A stretch of DNA of 64,000 bases, taken from contig NZ_CP011530.1 of the NCBI RefSeq assembly GCF_001605725.1, positions 4,588,001 through 4,652,000 of the forward strand, read 5' to 3'. Shown one piece after another: positions 1 through 8,931 of this stretch. Every line of letters starts with the position of its first letter. The stretch's first letter is position 1. The notes beneath the pieces were generated by a model. The model made no database searches. It had not been told where the DNA came from and saw nothing but the letters and a program-made list of their open reading frames with translations. Source of the DNA: Mycobacteroides immunogenum (GTDB lineage: Bacteria > Actinomycetota > Actinomycetes > Mycobacteriales > Mycobacteriaceae). The position numbers and the translations under genes are program-made.

Positions 1-819
1 TTGGCGCCGCTGGCGTCCACTCCCGAGGAACTGCTCGATCACGAGCTCATGGAGGAACGGCTCGCCGCCGCGCCCGTTGGGCGCTTCTACGGAAAGGCCG
101 CTTATCACGCCATGAGCTACGGCTGGCTGCTGGCCGGGCTCGGGCGCGCGATCACCGGGAACGACATGCGGGCCTTGTATCGCACCGAAGTCGCCGAACC
201 CCTGGGGGTCGACGGCATCCACCTCGGCCGTCCACCTGCTGATTCACCGACCATCCCCGCCGGGATCTACGCGCAGCTCGACAAGGCGGTGAACACACCC
301 TTCCTATCGCGTGGCCTGTCCCTCGGTGCGCGGCTCATCGACATCATTCCGGCCGCCCGCGGAGCCACCGGCGCGATCCACGTGCCGGGGGCCGAACGCA
401 TTGTGGCCGACAACGGGCACACCAGCGCACCGCTGTACGACACCCAGATGGGTGCGGGCAACGCCATCTGTACCGCGCCGGCGTTGGCCAAGCTTTACGC
501 CGCGCTGAGCAATGAGGGAAGCGTCGACGGCCGCAGGCTGCTGTCAGTCGAGAAGACCGCCGAACTGACTCGCGGGCGCGGGATCAAGCCCAACCTGCTC
601 CTCACCCGCGATATCTGGGACCTTGGCTACCACTGCTTCCCCGCCCCCGGGCTGCTGGGCGGGTTCGGCCACATGGGCGCGGGCGGCTCCACCGGATGGG
701 CAGACCCTAAGCGCCACATCGCCGTTGGACTCGCACACAATCACCTGATACTGCCCAACCCGATGCACAATGTGGCCTTCCCCCGGCTATGGGCCGCGAC
801 CCTGCGGAGCGCACGCTAG
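1..819 (+). CDS. Serine beta-lactamase/EstB-family hydrolase, 5' truncated
   Basis: C-terminal 272 residues of a class C-like serine hydrolase; the reading frame is open at base 1, so the TTG there is only the window edge. The SxxK nucleophile region must lie upstream. What remains has the second active-site motif (YHA at residues 35-37, followed by an SYGW helix) and the conserved GHMGAGG-TGWADP segment near residue 225. The same two landmarks occur in the complete paralogue at 61434-62666. These enzymes are usually esterases or beta-lactamase-like hydrolases of unknown natural substrate. Its TAG stop overlaps the stop of the convergent R2lox gene by 3 nt. Confidence 0.8.
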   Translation: MAPLASTPEELLDHELMEERLAAAPVGRFYGKAAYHAMSYGWLLAGLGRAITGNDMRALYRTEVAEPLGVDGIHLGRPPADSPTIPAGIYAQLDKAVNTPFLSRGLSLGARLIDIIPAARGATGAIHVPGAERIVADNGHTSAPLYDTQMGAGNAICTAPALAKLYAALSNEGSVDGRRLLSVEKTAELTRGRGIKPNLLLTRDIWDLGYHCFPAPGLLGGFGHMGAGGSTGWADPKRHIAVGLAHNHLILPNPMHNVAFPRLWAATLRSAR

Positions 820-1757
820 ACCGTGGCGGCGAGCGCCTGACGATCTTCGGCGGCGAAAGTATCTTCCAGTTGCAGCGGCGAATAGTCGAGGTCGATCTCC
901 CCCAGCGGTCGGCCACGGGCACTGCTGATTGTTCCGAACCGCCGCATCCCCTTGTCGGCGGAGTACTGCATGAACTCGTCGAGAGAAAGCCCGAATGGGG
1001 TGTCCTCGCCGTAGAGTCCGAACCCTTCCTCGGTGAGCCGCAAGGCGATCGGGATGAGCTCGTTCATGCGGGCCTCGAACACCGACCAGTTCGCATCGTC
1101 GGCCGCGACGTGACGGCGGCAGGTGAAGGTGCCCCAGGCCATGTGACGCCGCTCGTCGTCGCCGATCCGGCGCACCAGCTCCTGCATGCCCGGAAGTATG
1201 CCCCGATCCACGCAAATCTTGTGCCACGCAAAATATCCCGTCAGCGCGAGCATGCCCTCAACAACATGGTTGTAGGTGACCGAGGCGCGAACCTGCGCCG
1301 CCGGTGACGGGTCGGAGGCGAGTGTTCCGAGAGCATCGGGCAGCTGCTCGAAGAAGATCTCGCGGTATGCCGGAAGATCGTCGAGATAGCCGTGCAGATC
1401 ATCGCTGACCCCGACGGCGTCAAGCCAGATCCGAAATACCTGGGTGTGCTTGGCTTCTTCAAAGGCAAACTGCGTCAAGTACATTTCGTCGCCGAGCCGC
1501 CCCTCGGCACGCATGGCCGACATGAACGGCTGGATATCCTGAGTCACCGATTCCTCACCCGCGATGAACTGCGCGCACAACCGGGTGGCGTAGTCGCGTT
1601 CGCGTTCGGTGAGTGATTCCCAGTCCGCCCGATCACGCGAGAAATCGATATCGGCCGGATCCCAGAATTTCGCGTTGCCGCCCACGAACAGTTTGAGCGG
1701 CAACGAATCCCAGTTGAGCCCTCCCGCTCGCAGCGATCCGTAATGTGTGCGCGTCAT
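816..1757 (-). CDS. R2-like ligand-binding oxidase (R2lox)
   Basis: 313 residues, the same length class as M. tuberculosis Rv0233. R2lox proteins are ferritin-fold Mn/Fe oxidases related to ribonucleotide reductase R2, which bind a fatty acid next to the metals. All six expected metal ligands fall at the family numbering: E68, E101, H104, E167, E202, H205. V71 and Y162, which form the Val-Tyr ether cross-link in this family, are both present. The protein therefore looks active as an R2lox and not as an RNR small subunit. There is a good AGGAGG ribosome site just before the ATG. No RNR large subunit is nearby, and the gene appears monocistronic. Its physiological substrate is unknown. Confidence 0.9.
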   Translation of the reverse strand: MTRTHYGSLRAGGLNWDSLPLKLFVGGNAKFWDPADIDFSRDRADWESLTERERDYATRLCAQFIAGEESVTQDIQPFMSAMRAEGRLGDEMYLTQFAFEEAKHTQVFRIWLDAVGVSDDLHGYLDDLPAYREIFFEQLPDALGTLASDPSPAAQVRASVTYNHVVEGMLALTGYFAWHKICVDRGILPGMQELVRRIGDDERRHMAWGTFTCRRHVAADDANWSVFEARMNELIPIALRLTEEGFGLYGEDTPFGLSLDEFMQYSADKGMRRFGTISSARGRPLGEIDLDYSPLQLEDTFAAEDRQALAATV

Positions 1758-1800
1758 GAGGGCCTCCTAGTGTCGACATTGACCTAGTAACCATCCTGGA

Positions 1801-1816
1801 TGTGAGTCAGCTCACA
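1801..1816. promoter_or_regulatory. Inverted repeat upstream of R2lox gene
   Basis: TGTGAG-tcag-CTCACA, 6-bp arms with a 4-nt spacer, 44 nt upstream of the R2lox start codon. A possible operator for a dimeric regulator; the arms are short, so chance is not excluded. Otherwise the 180 nt between the R2lox start and the MarR gene show no gene. Confidence 0.35.
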
Positions 1817-1939
1817 ATCAAGGGTGAACATCGAACGACCGCCCAAGCCCGCATCTCATGAACGGCTGCGCCAGGCAGCAAAAGGCAAGAACTGCACGAT
1901 GATTAATACGCGGATATGGCTTCGCGGAAACGCGTGTCG

Positions 1940-2449
1940 TCACAACGCACTCGCTTCGATGCGCTCTATCAACCGTCGCAGGGTCGTCAGTGCATCGGCA
2001 AGCTGGTGATCATCGATCGCCTCGGCGATACGGTCAGCCCAGGGGTGTTGCACCAGGGCGATCCGGTGCACAGCCCAGTAGCCGGCTTGGGTGCAGGCCA
2101 GCACCTTAGCTCGGCGGTGATCCGGATTCGTCCGGTACTCGGCAAGCCCCTTCTCAACGAGCAAATCCGCCACCCGGAGCACCCCCTGCCGGGTCATCCC
2201 CATTCGCCGGGCAATGTCGGGCACAGCGCGCGGACCATCGAGGATGCCCCCCAGCACCTGCCACCATGCGGCAGTAATGCCACCGTTCGCGGCGAGCTGT
2301 TGAGCGGCATCAAGGAATCGGGCGTTGAGCCGAAAGGTCGCCAAGACAATTTCGCTCAGCAGGTCCCCTCCAGATGTGCGCGCGGGCAGCTCGGGCCAGT
2401 CCTGCCGCGGCGGTCCGTCATCTGGATGCTCACGAGCCTCGGCCTTCAC
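1940..2449 (-). CDS. MarR-family transcriptional regulator
   Basis: 169 residues. A winged-helix MarR domain is seen in the middle (AAWWQVLGGI, then VPDIARRMGMTRQGVLRVADLLVEKG as the recognition helix and start of the wing, then NPDHRRAKVL as the wing tip). The start chosen is the GTG at 2449, because it gives a 4-nt GTGA overlap with the stop of the upstream DJ-1/PfpI gene; the open frame runs further upstream but only in the shadow of that gene. The pair is thus translationally coupled. It probably binds the long palindrome at 3067-3107 and controls its own operon, perhaps in response to a reactive small molecule handled by the partner. Confidence 0.85.
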   Translation of the reverse strand: MKAEAREHPDDGPPRQDWPELPARTSGGDLLSEIVLATFRLNARFLDAAQQLAANGGITAAWWQVLGGILDGPRAVPDIARRMGMTRQGVLRVADLLVEKGLAEYRTNPDHRRAKVLACTQAGYWAVHRIALVQHPWADRIAEAIDDHQLADALTTLRRLIERIEASAL

Positions 2450-3069
2450 CGCGCCTCCGGTCGCATCCCAGCGAGGGTCGCGAAGGCCGCCAACTCCGCG
2501 CGATCGAACAAAGCCTCGTAGGCAGCCAGGGTGGCCTCCGACGCCAACCCCAGGCGCCTCAGCACGGCAGATGCAAACTGAACCGGCGATTGCGGGCCCG
2601 CGGTGATGAGGTCGCCGTCCAGCACGGCACGCTCGTCGAGGTAGTGCGCGCCACCGCGGTAGCCGGTCGCCGCAAGATAGTCCGGCGCGGCACTCGTGTG
2701 ATCGCGCTCGTCGAGCAAGCCGCCCCGCGCCATGCCTGCGGTGGCACCGCAGATAGCCGCCACCGGCACCCCCTGCTCCAGGAAACACCTTGCGGCAGAG
2801 ATAAATTCGTCGCCACCCCCGCTATCCCACATCTGCGCACCACCAAGAATCAAGAGATCACTGGCGGCGGCGTCGAGCTCCGACAGGGCCAGATCGGGAA
2901 GCAGCCGCAGGCCTCCCATCGTGGTCACGGGCATGCGCGACACCGCCACGGTCACGACGCGCATTTCCGAGCGAGTGAACCGGCCACTCCTCAGTTCGAC
3001 AAGCAGGTGCCCGATCTCAGATTCGGCCAGACCGTTGTAGACGGCCACATGAGCAATACGCGATGCCAT
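2446..3069 (-). CDS. DJ-1/PfpI-family protein (glutamine amidotransferase-like)
   Basis: 207 residues from the ATG at 3069 (MASRIAHVAVYNG). The nucleophile elbow AAICGAT places the reactive cysteine at residue 107, followed by ARGGLLDERDHTS with the usual family histidine at about 124. The family includes YdeA/YoaZ-like stress proteins, glyoxalases and isonitrile hydratases; the exact reaction cannot be told. There is an in-frame ATG 9 nt upstream. No ribosome site precedes either ATG because the region is occupied by a palindrome, so a leaderless transcript is possible. The gene is coupled to the MarR gene downstream. Confidence 0.8.
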   Translation of the reverse strand: MASRIAHVAVYNGLAESEIGHLLVELRSGRFTRSEMRVVTVAVSRMPVTTMGGLRLLPDLALSELDAAASDLLILGGAQMWDSGGGDEFISAARCFLEQGVPVAAICGATAGMARGGLLDERDHTSAAPDYLAATGYRGGAHYLDERAVLDGDLITAGPQSPVQFASAVLRRLGLASEATLAAYEALFDRAELAAFATLAGMRPEAR

Positions 3070-3107
3070 TGACAACATGCTGTCAACACGACAGCATGTT
3101 GTCAATG
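3067..3107. promoter_or_regulatory. 17-bp perfect inverted repeat, likely MarR operator
   Basis: Left arm CATTGACAACATGCTGT (3067-3083), 7-nt spacer CAACACG, right arm ACAGCATGTTGTCAATG (3091-3107); all 17 bases match. Each half also contains a MarR-type sub-palindrome (TTGACA-N6-TGTCAA on the left). The CAT at 3067-3069 is the start codon of the DJ-1 gene in reverse complement, so the repeat covers the translation start. Bound regulator would block transcription, or the hairpin would hide the start codon. Confidence 0.7.
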
Positions 3108-3114
3108 ATGAGAG

Positions 3115-3558
3115 CTAGGCAGGCACGCAGATGATGACCGGGATGTCCCGATCGGTGTTCTTCTGGTAGCCCGCGTAGCCCGGGTTGACCTTCACGATCG
3201 CCGGCCACAGCGCGGCCTTCTCCTCGGCGGAGGCGGTGTGTGCCGTGAACGGACGCGCCACGTCGTCGACGGCGATCTCGACGGCCGGGTTCTTCACGAG
3301 ATTCTTGTACCAGGCCGGGTTCTCGGTGCCGCCGCCGTAGGACGCCACCAGCACCACCTTGTCGGGCTCGTAGATCGGGGCGGTCAACAGCGTGCCGCGG
3401 CGCTGCCCGGTCTTGCTGCCGATGGTGTACAACTCCACCGGCTGCATCCCCAGCACCTTCTTGGGATAGCGCCCACCGGTGAGCGCGAGCAGCGCCCGGT
3501 GACCGTTCTCCAAGAACCAGGCGCCGATCCGAATGGCCCAATCAGGTTGCTTGCTCAC
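3115..3558 (-). CDS. Ddn-like deazaflavin (F420)-dependent nitroreductase-family protein
   Basis: 147 residues. It has the family landmarks LYTIGSKTGQRRGTLL, LVASYGGGTENPAWYKNLVKNP and the C-terminal DIPVIICVP strand. The family is a split beta-barrel that binds F420 or a related deazaflavin at the membrane; M. tuberculosis Ddn activates pretomanid and naturally reduces quinones. The GTG start at 3558 is preceded by AAGGAG at a 7-nt distance. It lies 9 nt downstream of a close paralogue (3568-4023), which suggests tandem duplication and one transcript. Substrate unknown. Confidence 0.88.
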   Translation of the reverse strand: MSKQPDWAIRIGAWFLENGHRALLALTGGRYPKKVLGMQPVELYTIGSKTGQRRGTLLTAPIYEPDKVVLVASYGGGTENPAWYKNLVKNPAVEIAVDDVARPFTAHTASAEEKAALWPAIVKVNPGYAGYQKNTDRDIPVIICVPA

Positions 3559-3567
3559 AAAATCTCC

Positions 3568-4023
3568 TTAAACCGGTTCACAGATGACGACGGGGATATC
3601 CCGGGTGGTGCTGCGCTGGTATCCCGCGTAGGGGTTGCCGAATCCCCGGGTGATCTCCGGCCATAATTCGGCCTTCTCCTGCGCCGACGCGGTGCGTGCG
3701 AGGTACGGCTTGGTCTCGCCGCGCACCGTGATCTCGACATTCGGGTTGGCGACGAGGTTCAGGTACCACGCGGGATGGTGCGAGGCACCGCCCAGTGAGG
3801 CGATCACGACGATCCGCTCGTGCGTGAAGATGGGCGAGCTCAACAACGATGAGCGCCGCTCACCGGACTTTCGGCCAATGGTGTGCAACTCCAGCGTCGG
3901 CATGAAACCGAGCTTGTGCGGCCAGCGTCCGCCGGTCAGCTTCAACAGCGCGCGATGCCCGTTCTCCAGCACCCAGGCGCCGCGCTCGGCGATCCAGTCA
4001 GGCGTCTTCTGCTTGTCGCCCAT
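3568..4023 (-). CDS. Ddn-like deazaflavin-dependent nitroreductase-family protein, paralogue
   Basis: 151 residues, first gene of the tandem pair. Landmarks match those of the downstream copy: LELHTIGRKSGERRSSLLSSP, VIASLGGASHHPAWYLNLVANPNVE, and DIPVVICEPV at the end. The ATG is preceded by GAGGGAG. The differences between the copies (for example SHHPAWY against TENPAWY) lie in the loop next to the expected cofactor pocket, so the two may differ in substrate. Role in quinone or nitro-compound reduction is inferred from the family only. Confidence 0.88.
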   Translation of the reverse strand: MGDKQKTPDWIAERGAWVLENGHRALLKLTGGRWPHKLGFMPTLELHTIGRKSGERRSSLLSSPIFTHERIVVIASLGGASHHPAWYLNLVANPNVEITVRGETKPYLARTASAQEKAELWPEITRGFGNPYAGYQRSTTRDIPVVICEPV

Positions 4024-4050
4024 GCCCGTCTCCCTCGTCAGGTAGCCCGA

Positions 4051-4890
4051 TCAGTTTACCGGCACCATGGCGAGCTGGCGAGACTGCACCACCAACGCGC
4101 CTTCGGAGTCGATGACCGTGTGCTCCGAATCGAACCAATGTTGGCCAATCTGGTTGGTGCTGCACAGCACCCGCAACCAACCGTCGGCCGGCAGCGTACG
4201 CAAATACGTGGTCAGCTGCACGGTAGGTGCCCAGCCAAAGCGCCCGAGCGGGAACGTCACGGGCACCGAGATGTCCCCGCACACCAGCGCGAACAGCCCG
4301 TCGGGCGCCATATCGCGCGGCCGGGCCCACAGCACGATCTCGGGCTTGCCACGCTCACTCAGGTCACTCATCGAGCGCAGTGACGGCCGAACATCGAATC
4401 CGCCGAACAGGTGAAAGATCTGTCCCATCGGATGGTCCTCGGAGATGGGGGCCACGGCGGGCGGCGGCTCGGCGGGCAGCTGCGTCAGAGCGGGCGGCAG
4501 TGCCGTCAGCAGCGGGCCCACATGCTGCTCGGGAGTGCCCAGCGTGACGACGGTGTGCACTGCGGTCCGGCCCCCCTGGATGAGCTCGGCATCGACGAGC
4601 GAAATCTGCCTGCCCCGTTTGCGCACCGAGGTGCGTACTTGCATGTCACCCGGGGACGGGGCGAACAGGTAACTCGCGCTGACGGCGATGGGCTCACTTT
4701 CGCCCGCGGGTGAGCCGCTGGCGAGAAGATCTTCGGTCAGCGCCTCGCGCGCCGCACCGGCGAGCAGCGCGAGCATGACGCCGCCGTGCAGCTTGGGTCC
4801 GATGGTCCAGATGTCACTGAGGTGCGCGTCAAACAGCCCTTCACCGGCGGGGGTGAGAGACATTGCTTGCGCGAAGGGGGCATTAACCAC
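4051..4890 (-). CDS. TesB-like acyl-CoA thioesterase (hot-dog fold), Rv0499-like
   Basis: 279 residues with two hot-dog halves: the N half has the IGPKLHGGVMLALLAGAAREAL helix, the C half has FPLGRFGWAPTVQLTTYLRTLP and ends with DSEGALVVQSRQLAMVP. This is the layout of TesB-type thioesterase-like proteins of actinobacteria, which hydrolyse or bind acyl-CoA. GTG start at 4890, 5 nt after the stop of the isomerase-like gene. The order isomerase then thioesterase matches Rv0498-Rv0499 as recalled, so this is core synteny. Acyl-chain preference unknown. Confidence 0.8.
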   Translation of the reverse strand: MVNAPFAQAMSLTPAGEGLFDAHLSDIWTIGPKLHGGVMLALLAGAAREALTEDLLASGSPAGESEPIAVSASYLFAPSPGDMQVRTSVRKRGRQISLVDAELIQGGRTAVHTVVTLGTPEQHVGPLLTALPPALTQLPAEPPPAVAPISEDHPMGQIFHLFGGFDVRPSLRSMSDLSERGKPEIVLWARPRDMAPDGLFALVCGDISVPVTFPLGRFGWAPTVQLTTYLRTLPADGWLRVLCSTNQIGQHWFDSEHTVIDSEGALVVQSRQLAMVPVN

Positions 4891-4895
4891 GCCGT

Positions 4896-5741
4896 CTATC
4901 GCACCAGATGAGTTCTGGCGAACTCCAGCGACTCCCTCAGAATGGCCTCACGCTGGTCCTCGGTGCGAGCGGCCGAGGTGTGCACCTCCAGCACCACCTG
5001 CCCGGTGAAGTCACCGGCAGCTAGCTCCCGGCATACCTGTGCGACGGGCTGAGTTCCCTTGCCCGGCACCAAATGTTCATCCACCGACGCGCCGGTGCCG
5101 TCCGTGAGATGCAGGTGTGTCAACCCCGATCCCATGCGGCGCATCATGTCCAGGGCGTCGGTACCGGCGGTCGCGGTATGCGACAGGTCAAGGGTGTAAT
5201 GCGCATGATTGGCGTCGGTGGGGTCGAATGACGGCGAGAAGGCGGACACACCGATTCCGGGTCTGCCGCCGCGGCGCTTCATGCGTTCCACCGACGTCTG
5301 CCCGGCGCCAAACAAGCGGTCGGCCCGCAGCGGGAACATGTTCTCTACCGCCACCTGGACATCACTCGAATCCTCCAGCGAGGCAACCTGTTCGGCAAAT
5401 CCCTCGGCGTACCGGCGCTGCCACCGAAACGGGGGGTGCACGACAACGGTTTGTGCGCCCAATTTCTCAGCGGCGCGAACGCTGCGCTCCAGCTTGGGGA
5501 TCGGGTTGGCGCCCCAGACACGCTGCGACACAAGCAGGCACGGCGCATGCACGGACAGCACCGGCATGTCGTACTTGCGGGAGAGTTTCGCGACGGCGCC
5601 GACATCCTGGCTCACCGCCTCGGCCCACACCATCAGCTCGACACCGTCATATCCGAGCCGGGCCGCGTACTCGAAGGCCGCTTCGGTTTTGAGCGGATAC
5701 ACCGAGGCCGTCGACAGACCAACCTTGATCGCAGGGCGCAC
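4896..5741 (-). CDS. Sugar phosphate isomerase/epimerase-like TIM-barrel protein, Rv0498-like
   Basis: 281 residues of the xylose isomerase-like/AP endonuclease 2 barrel family. Seen are KVGLSTASVYPL at the first strand, YDGVELMVW, PVLSVHAPCL, TVVVHPPFRW, VAVENMFP and LTHLHLTDGTG, the strand ends that carry the metal-binding His, Glu and Asp residues. The reaction is not known for the mycobacterial members. GTG start at 5741. It sits between the Rv0497-like membrane protein gene and the thioesterase gene with short gaps, so co-transcription is likely. Confidence 0.8.
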   Translation of the reverse strand: MRPAIKVGLSTASVYPLKTEAAFEYAARLGYDGVELMVWAEAVSQDVGAVAKLSRKYDMPVLSVHAPCLLVSQRVWGANPIPKLERSVRAAEKLGAQTVVVHPPFRWQRRYAEGFAEQVASLEDSSDVQVAVENMFPLRADRLFGAGQTSVERMKRRGGRPGIGVSAFSPSFDPTDANHAHYTLDLSHTATAGTDALDMMRRMGSGLTHLHLTDGTGASVDEHLVPGKGTQPVAQVCRELAAGDFTGQVVLEVHTSAARTEDQREAILRESLEFARTHLVR

Positions 5742-5757
5742 GGTTGAGTAACGCTAC

Positions 5758-7038
5758 CTAATCAACCGCTTGCAGCATGAGTACGAGTGGACCGAACGCG
5801 ATCAGGGCTCCCACCACAATCGCGATGAGGATGCTGATCAGGTCCACCGTCTTGCGAATCACCCAGAGCGAAGCCACCAGAATTGCGATGAACAACACAC
5901 CCAGCACCAAGGCGATGCCCTGATTCCAGCTCCACAGCTCCCGGAATCCGAAGAACAGGCCGGCACCAGCGGCCGCGGCCAACAGGTACTGCGCGGCGAT
6001 CCAGCTGCCTTGCAGGTAGGTCTTGATCTTCTCCTTGCGGTCGGCCTTGGCCTCGGCTGTGTCGGATTCGGACTTCTTGCCCGCCTCGACGTCCGCGAGC
6101 TGACTGACCGGGGCCTCGCCCGGGCTCCCGTGCTCGCTGACGAGTTCCTGGAGCTCGTGCTCCAGTTGGTAATCGTTCTCGTCGTAGTCGTTCTCTTCGC
6201 CCTTGACGTCGTGTTCGGCGTCGTGTGAGGTCCACTCGACCGGCGTGGAGCGCCCGTACTCGCCGTACTCGTCCTCGTACTCCGCGTAGTCCTCGTACTC
6301 GTCCTCGTGGGCCTCCTCATGGGCCACGGGATCGGGCTCGGCTTCCGGCTGTACGACGGCCTCGGGCTCCGGCACGGGGTCAGGCTCGGGCTCCGGCTCG
6401 GCGGGACGAGCCACCGGCGCCGGCGGCGGGGGCACTACAGGCGCGACGGGCGCGACCGGCACGGCGGGGGCGGGCTTGGCCGCCTCGGGCTTCGGCGCAG
6501 GCGTCGGCTCGGATTCGGGCTCGGCTTTGGGCCCGCCGGTGACAGGAGAAATCACACCGGTGGCATCGTTGAAATCGATCGACTTGCGCGGCTCCCCCGG
6601 CCGCACATCGGGCGTAGGCGTCGGCGGGAAAATGCTTCGCAGCGAAGACGCCATCGAGGACGGCTGCACCGGCGTCGACGGCGCGCTGGGTCCACGGCGC
6701 GCGGCCTCGTCGGCCATGCTGTCACCACCGAACAACGCGTCCTCGTTGGAGCGCAGATAGGAGCGGGTCTCCGGTGAGGCTGCCGCCCCCTCGGGCGCCT
6801 TGGGAGCATCGGGCGCCGCGGTTTCAGCAGCCGGGGAGGGAGCCGGGTTGGGCCGTGCCCGGCCGCCCTTCTTATCGCGGATGACGGGGATCTCACCGGT
6901 CAGCTCGGCCACCGGGATCGCATCGGCATTGCCGCGCATCCGGCGGCGGTGTCCGCTGATCTTGCCTTCGGCGGCACCATTGCGCGCCAGCAGCTCGGCA
7001 ACCGATACCGGCCGCTGCGTGTCGTCTGACTCGGTCAT
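5758..7038 (-). CDS. Conserved membrane protein with acidic/Pro-rich cytoplasmic part, Rv0497-like
   Basis: 426 residues. About 340 residues are hydrophilic and low-complexity: Pro/Ala/Glu-rich repeats at about 160-230, then a strongly acidic Tyr/Glu/Asp stretch at about 235-290. Three hydrophobic segments follow near 345-368, 372-392 and 400-421, ending at the C terminus. The N-terminal pattern VAELLARNGAAEGKISGHRRRMRGNAD recurs in several mycobacterial envelope proteins. Function unknown. It lies between ppx1 and the isomerase-like gene as in M. tuberculosis. ATG with AGGAGAGG upstream. Confidence 0.82.
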   Translation of the reverse strand: MTESDDTQRPVSVAELLARNGAAEGKISGHRRRMRGNADAIPVAELTGEIPVIRDKKGGRARPNPAPSPAAETAAPDAPKAPEGAAASPETRSYLRSNEDALFGGDSMADEAARRGPSAPSTPVQPSSMASSLRSIFPPTPTPDVRPGEPRKSIDFNDATGVISPVTGGPKAEPESEPTPAPKPEAAKPAPAVPVAPVAPVVPPPPAPVARPAEPEPEPDPVPEPEAVVQPEAEPDPVAHEEAHEDEYEDYAEYEDEYGEYGRSTPVEWTSHDAEHDVKGEENDYDENDYQLEHELQELVSEHGSPGEAPVSQLADVEAGKKSESDTAEAKADRKEKIKTYLQGSWIAAQYLLAAAAGAGLFFGFRELWSWNQGIALVLGVLFIAILVASLWVIRKTVDLISILIAIVVGALIAFGPLVLMLQAVD

Positions 7039-7095
7039 GTCCTCTCCTACCGTCCGAGGCTGATGTCGCCGGCCCTGCGACTCCGGGGACGGGTT

Positions 7096-8043
7096 TTAGT
7101 CAACGAATGCAGTGCCATCTGCTTCGCTATCCAGCTTGCGCAGAATTAGCCCTTCGCGCAGAGCCCAAGGACAGATGTCGACCGCCTCTAACGACAGAGC
7201 ACGCATGCTTGCCTCCGCAACCAGTGCTCCTGCCACGATCTGCGGCGCCCTGTCGACACTGACTCCCTCCAACTCCGCACGGTCTGCGGTCGTCATTCGC
7301 GAGATGAACGCGATCAACTGGCGCAGTCCGCTTGCTGTAAGTGTCCTCTTAACTCGTGGTCCTGCGCCGGAAGGCGCAGCACCGGTGAGTCGCGCGAGCG
7401 ACCGGAACGTTTTCGAGGACGCTACGGCCAGATCCGGGACGCCGGCCGCCGACACCTGTTTGGCGGCGTCGACCAGTTCCGATTCCAGCCAGTCACGCAG
7501 CATAGCGACGCGGCGGCGTCCCGGCGGATCTTCGGCCAACCACTCCCGGGTCAGCCGGCCGGCACCCAGGGGCAGGGATAACGCGATATCGGGTTCCTCG
7601 TCGACTCCGCACGACATCTCCAGGGAGCCGCCGCCGATATCGAGGTTGATGATGCGTCCCGCGCTCCAGCCGTACCAGCGCCGTACCGCCAGGAAGGTCA
7701 GCCTCGACTCGTTGACGCCGGAAAGGACCGCCAGATCCACGCCGGTTTCCTTCTTGACGCGGGCCAGCACCTCATCGGAGTTGGTGGCATCGCGCACCGC
7801 CGAGGTGGCGAACGCCATGATCTCCGAGCAGCCCGAGCTGCGGGCAATCTTGGAGAACTCCTGAATGGTGTGAACCAGGCTGTCTGCCCCCTTGCGGGTG
7901 AGCTTGCCGGACTCATCGATGGCCTCTGCCAGACGCAGTGCCGCCTTGGTGGAACTCATGGGAGTGGGGTGACCACCCCGTCGGGCATCAACCACCAACA
8001 GGTGCACCGTGTTGCTGCCGACATCCAGCACGCCTAATCGCAC
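7096..8043 (-). CDS. ppx1: Ppx/GppA family exopolyphosphatase, Ppx1 type
   Basis: 315 residues, the short single-unit form found in actinobacteria. Two actin-fold phosphate loops are visible: [11 protein letters not shown] at the N terminus and [11 protein letters not shown] at about 133-143; the catalytic Glu of the SGVNES motif is at about 112. Ppx1 enzymes hydrolyse short-chain polyphosphate or pppGpp/ADP and take part in the phosphate and stringent responses. GTG start at 8043, divergent from the Rv0495c-like gene across 34 nt. Phosphate signalling genes senX3-regX3 are about 31 kb away, separated by accessory DNA. Confidence 0.9.
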   Translation of the reverse strand: MRLGVLDVGSNTVHLLVVDARRGGHPTPMSSTKAALRLAEAIDESGKLTRKGADSLVHTIQEFSKIARSSGCSEIMAFATSAVRDATNSDEVLARVKKETGVDLAVLSGVNESRLTFLAVRRWYGWSAGRIINLDIGGGSLEMSCGVDEEPDIALSLPLGAGRLTREWLAEDPPGRRRVAMLRDWLESELVDAAKQVSAAGVPDLAVASSKTFRSLARLTGAAPSGAGPRVKRTLTASGLRQLIAFISRMTTADRAELEGVSVDRAPQIVAGALVAEASMRALSLEAVDICPWALREGLILRKLDSEADGTAFVD

Positions 8044-8077
8044 GCTGGACAGGTTAGTGGGTCTACCGTTTACATCT

Positions 8078-8893
8078 GTGACGACGCTGCCAAAACAGCC
8101 CTTTGGACGTGACGCCTCCCTCGACGGCCAGGAGGTGGAGCTCGACTTCGCCCGCGAGTGGGTGGAGTTCTACGACCCGGAAAATCCCGAACATCTGATC
8201 AAGGCGGACATGACCTGGCTGCTGTCGCATTGGACCTGCGTGTTCGGCACACCGGCCTGCCAGGGAACCGTTGCTGGGCGTCCTGACGACGGTTGCTGCT
8301 CACATGGGGCCTTTTTGTCGGATGCCGATGACCGGGCGAATCTGGACGATTCGGTGAAAAAGCTCACCGATGCCGACTGGCAATTCCGCGAGAAGGGGCT
8401 GGGCCGCAAGGGCTACCTGGAGAAGGACGAGCTCGACGGGGAAAAGCAGTGGCGCACACGTAAGTACAAGGGTGCGTGCATCTTCTTGAACCGCCCCGGC
8501 TTCGCCGGCGGCATCGGCTGCGCCCTGCATTCGAAGGCGCTCAAGCTGGGCGTTGAGCCGCTGACCATGAAGCCCGAGGTGTGCTGGCAGCTGCCGATCC
8601 GGCGGACGCAGGCCTGGGTGGACCGCCCGGACGGTTCGCAGATTCTCAAGACGACGATTACCGAGTACGACCGGCGCGGCTGGGGTGAGGGCGGGGCAGA
8701 CCTGCATTGGTACTGCACGGGAGACCCCGCGGCACATGTCGGCAAGAAGCAGGTGTGGCAGTCGTACGCGCCGGAACTCACCGAGCTCCTGGGCGAGAAG
8801 GCCTACGCGGAACTCGCCGCCATGTGCAAGCGCCGCAAGGGCCTGGGGCTGATCGCGGTGCATCCGGCGACGGTCGCCGCGGCACCCCACTAG
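8078..8893 (+). CDS. Conserved cysteine-cluster protein, Rv0495c-like
   Basis: 271 residues from the GTG at 8078; the frame is open to 8009 but that would overlap the divergent ppx1 start, so the shorter form is preferred. Many cysteines lie in short patches: [42 protein letters not shown] and PEVCWQLP. The pattern suggests a metal or Fe-S binding site, as in YkgJ-like cysteine-cluster proteins, but no function is established. Divergent from ppx1 and convergent with the Mca-like gene. Confidence 0.75.
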   Translation: MTTLPKQPFGRDASLDGQEVELDFAREWVEFYDPENPEHLIKADMTWLLSHWTCVFGTPACQGTVAGRPDDGCCSHGAFLSDADDRANLDDSVKKLTDADWQFREKGLGRKGYLEKDELDGEKQWRTRKYKGACIFLNRPGFAGGIGCALHSKALKLGVEPLTMKPEVCWQLPIRRTQAWVDRPDGSQILKTTITEYDRRGWGEGGADLHWYCTGDPAAHVGKKQVWQSYAPELTELLGEKAYAELAAMCKRRKGLGLIAVHPATVAAAPH

Positions 8894-8931
8894 CGCCCTG
8901 CGCGCCCCCACTCACCGCTCTGCGCGGGCGG

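Noticed and set aside
816..1757. Ribonucleotide reductase small subunit NrdF
   Set aside because: The residue set E68/E101/H104/E167/E202/H205 with V71 and Y162 and the length fit R2lox; no nrdE is nearby.
5976..6520. Possible tandem repeat or minisatellite in the acidic part of the Rv0497-like gene
   Set aside because: The repetitive look comes from Glu/Asp/Tyr and Pro/Ala codons within a coding region; no exact unit repeats.
6307..6777. Arg/Gly-rich plus-strand frame in the Rv0497-like gene
   Set aside because: It is the complement of the Pro/Glu-rich low-complexity part of the minus-strand gene.
8894..8931. Rho-independent terminator between the convergent Rv0495c-like and Mca-like genes
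   Set aside because: CTAGC/GCTAG-like ends and GC-rich arms pair only imperfectly and no T-run follows, so it is not called.
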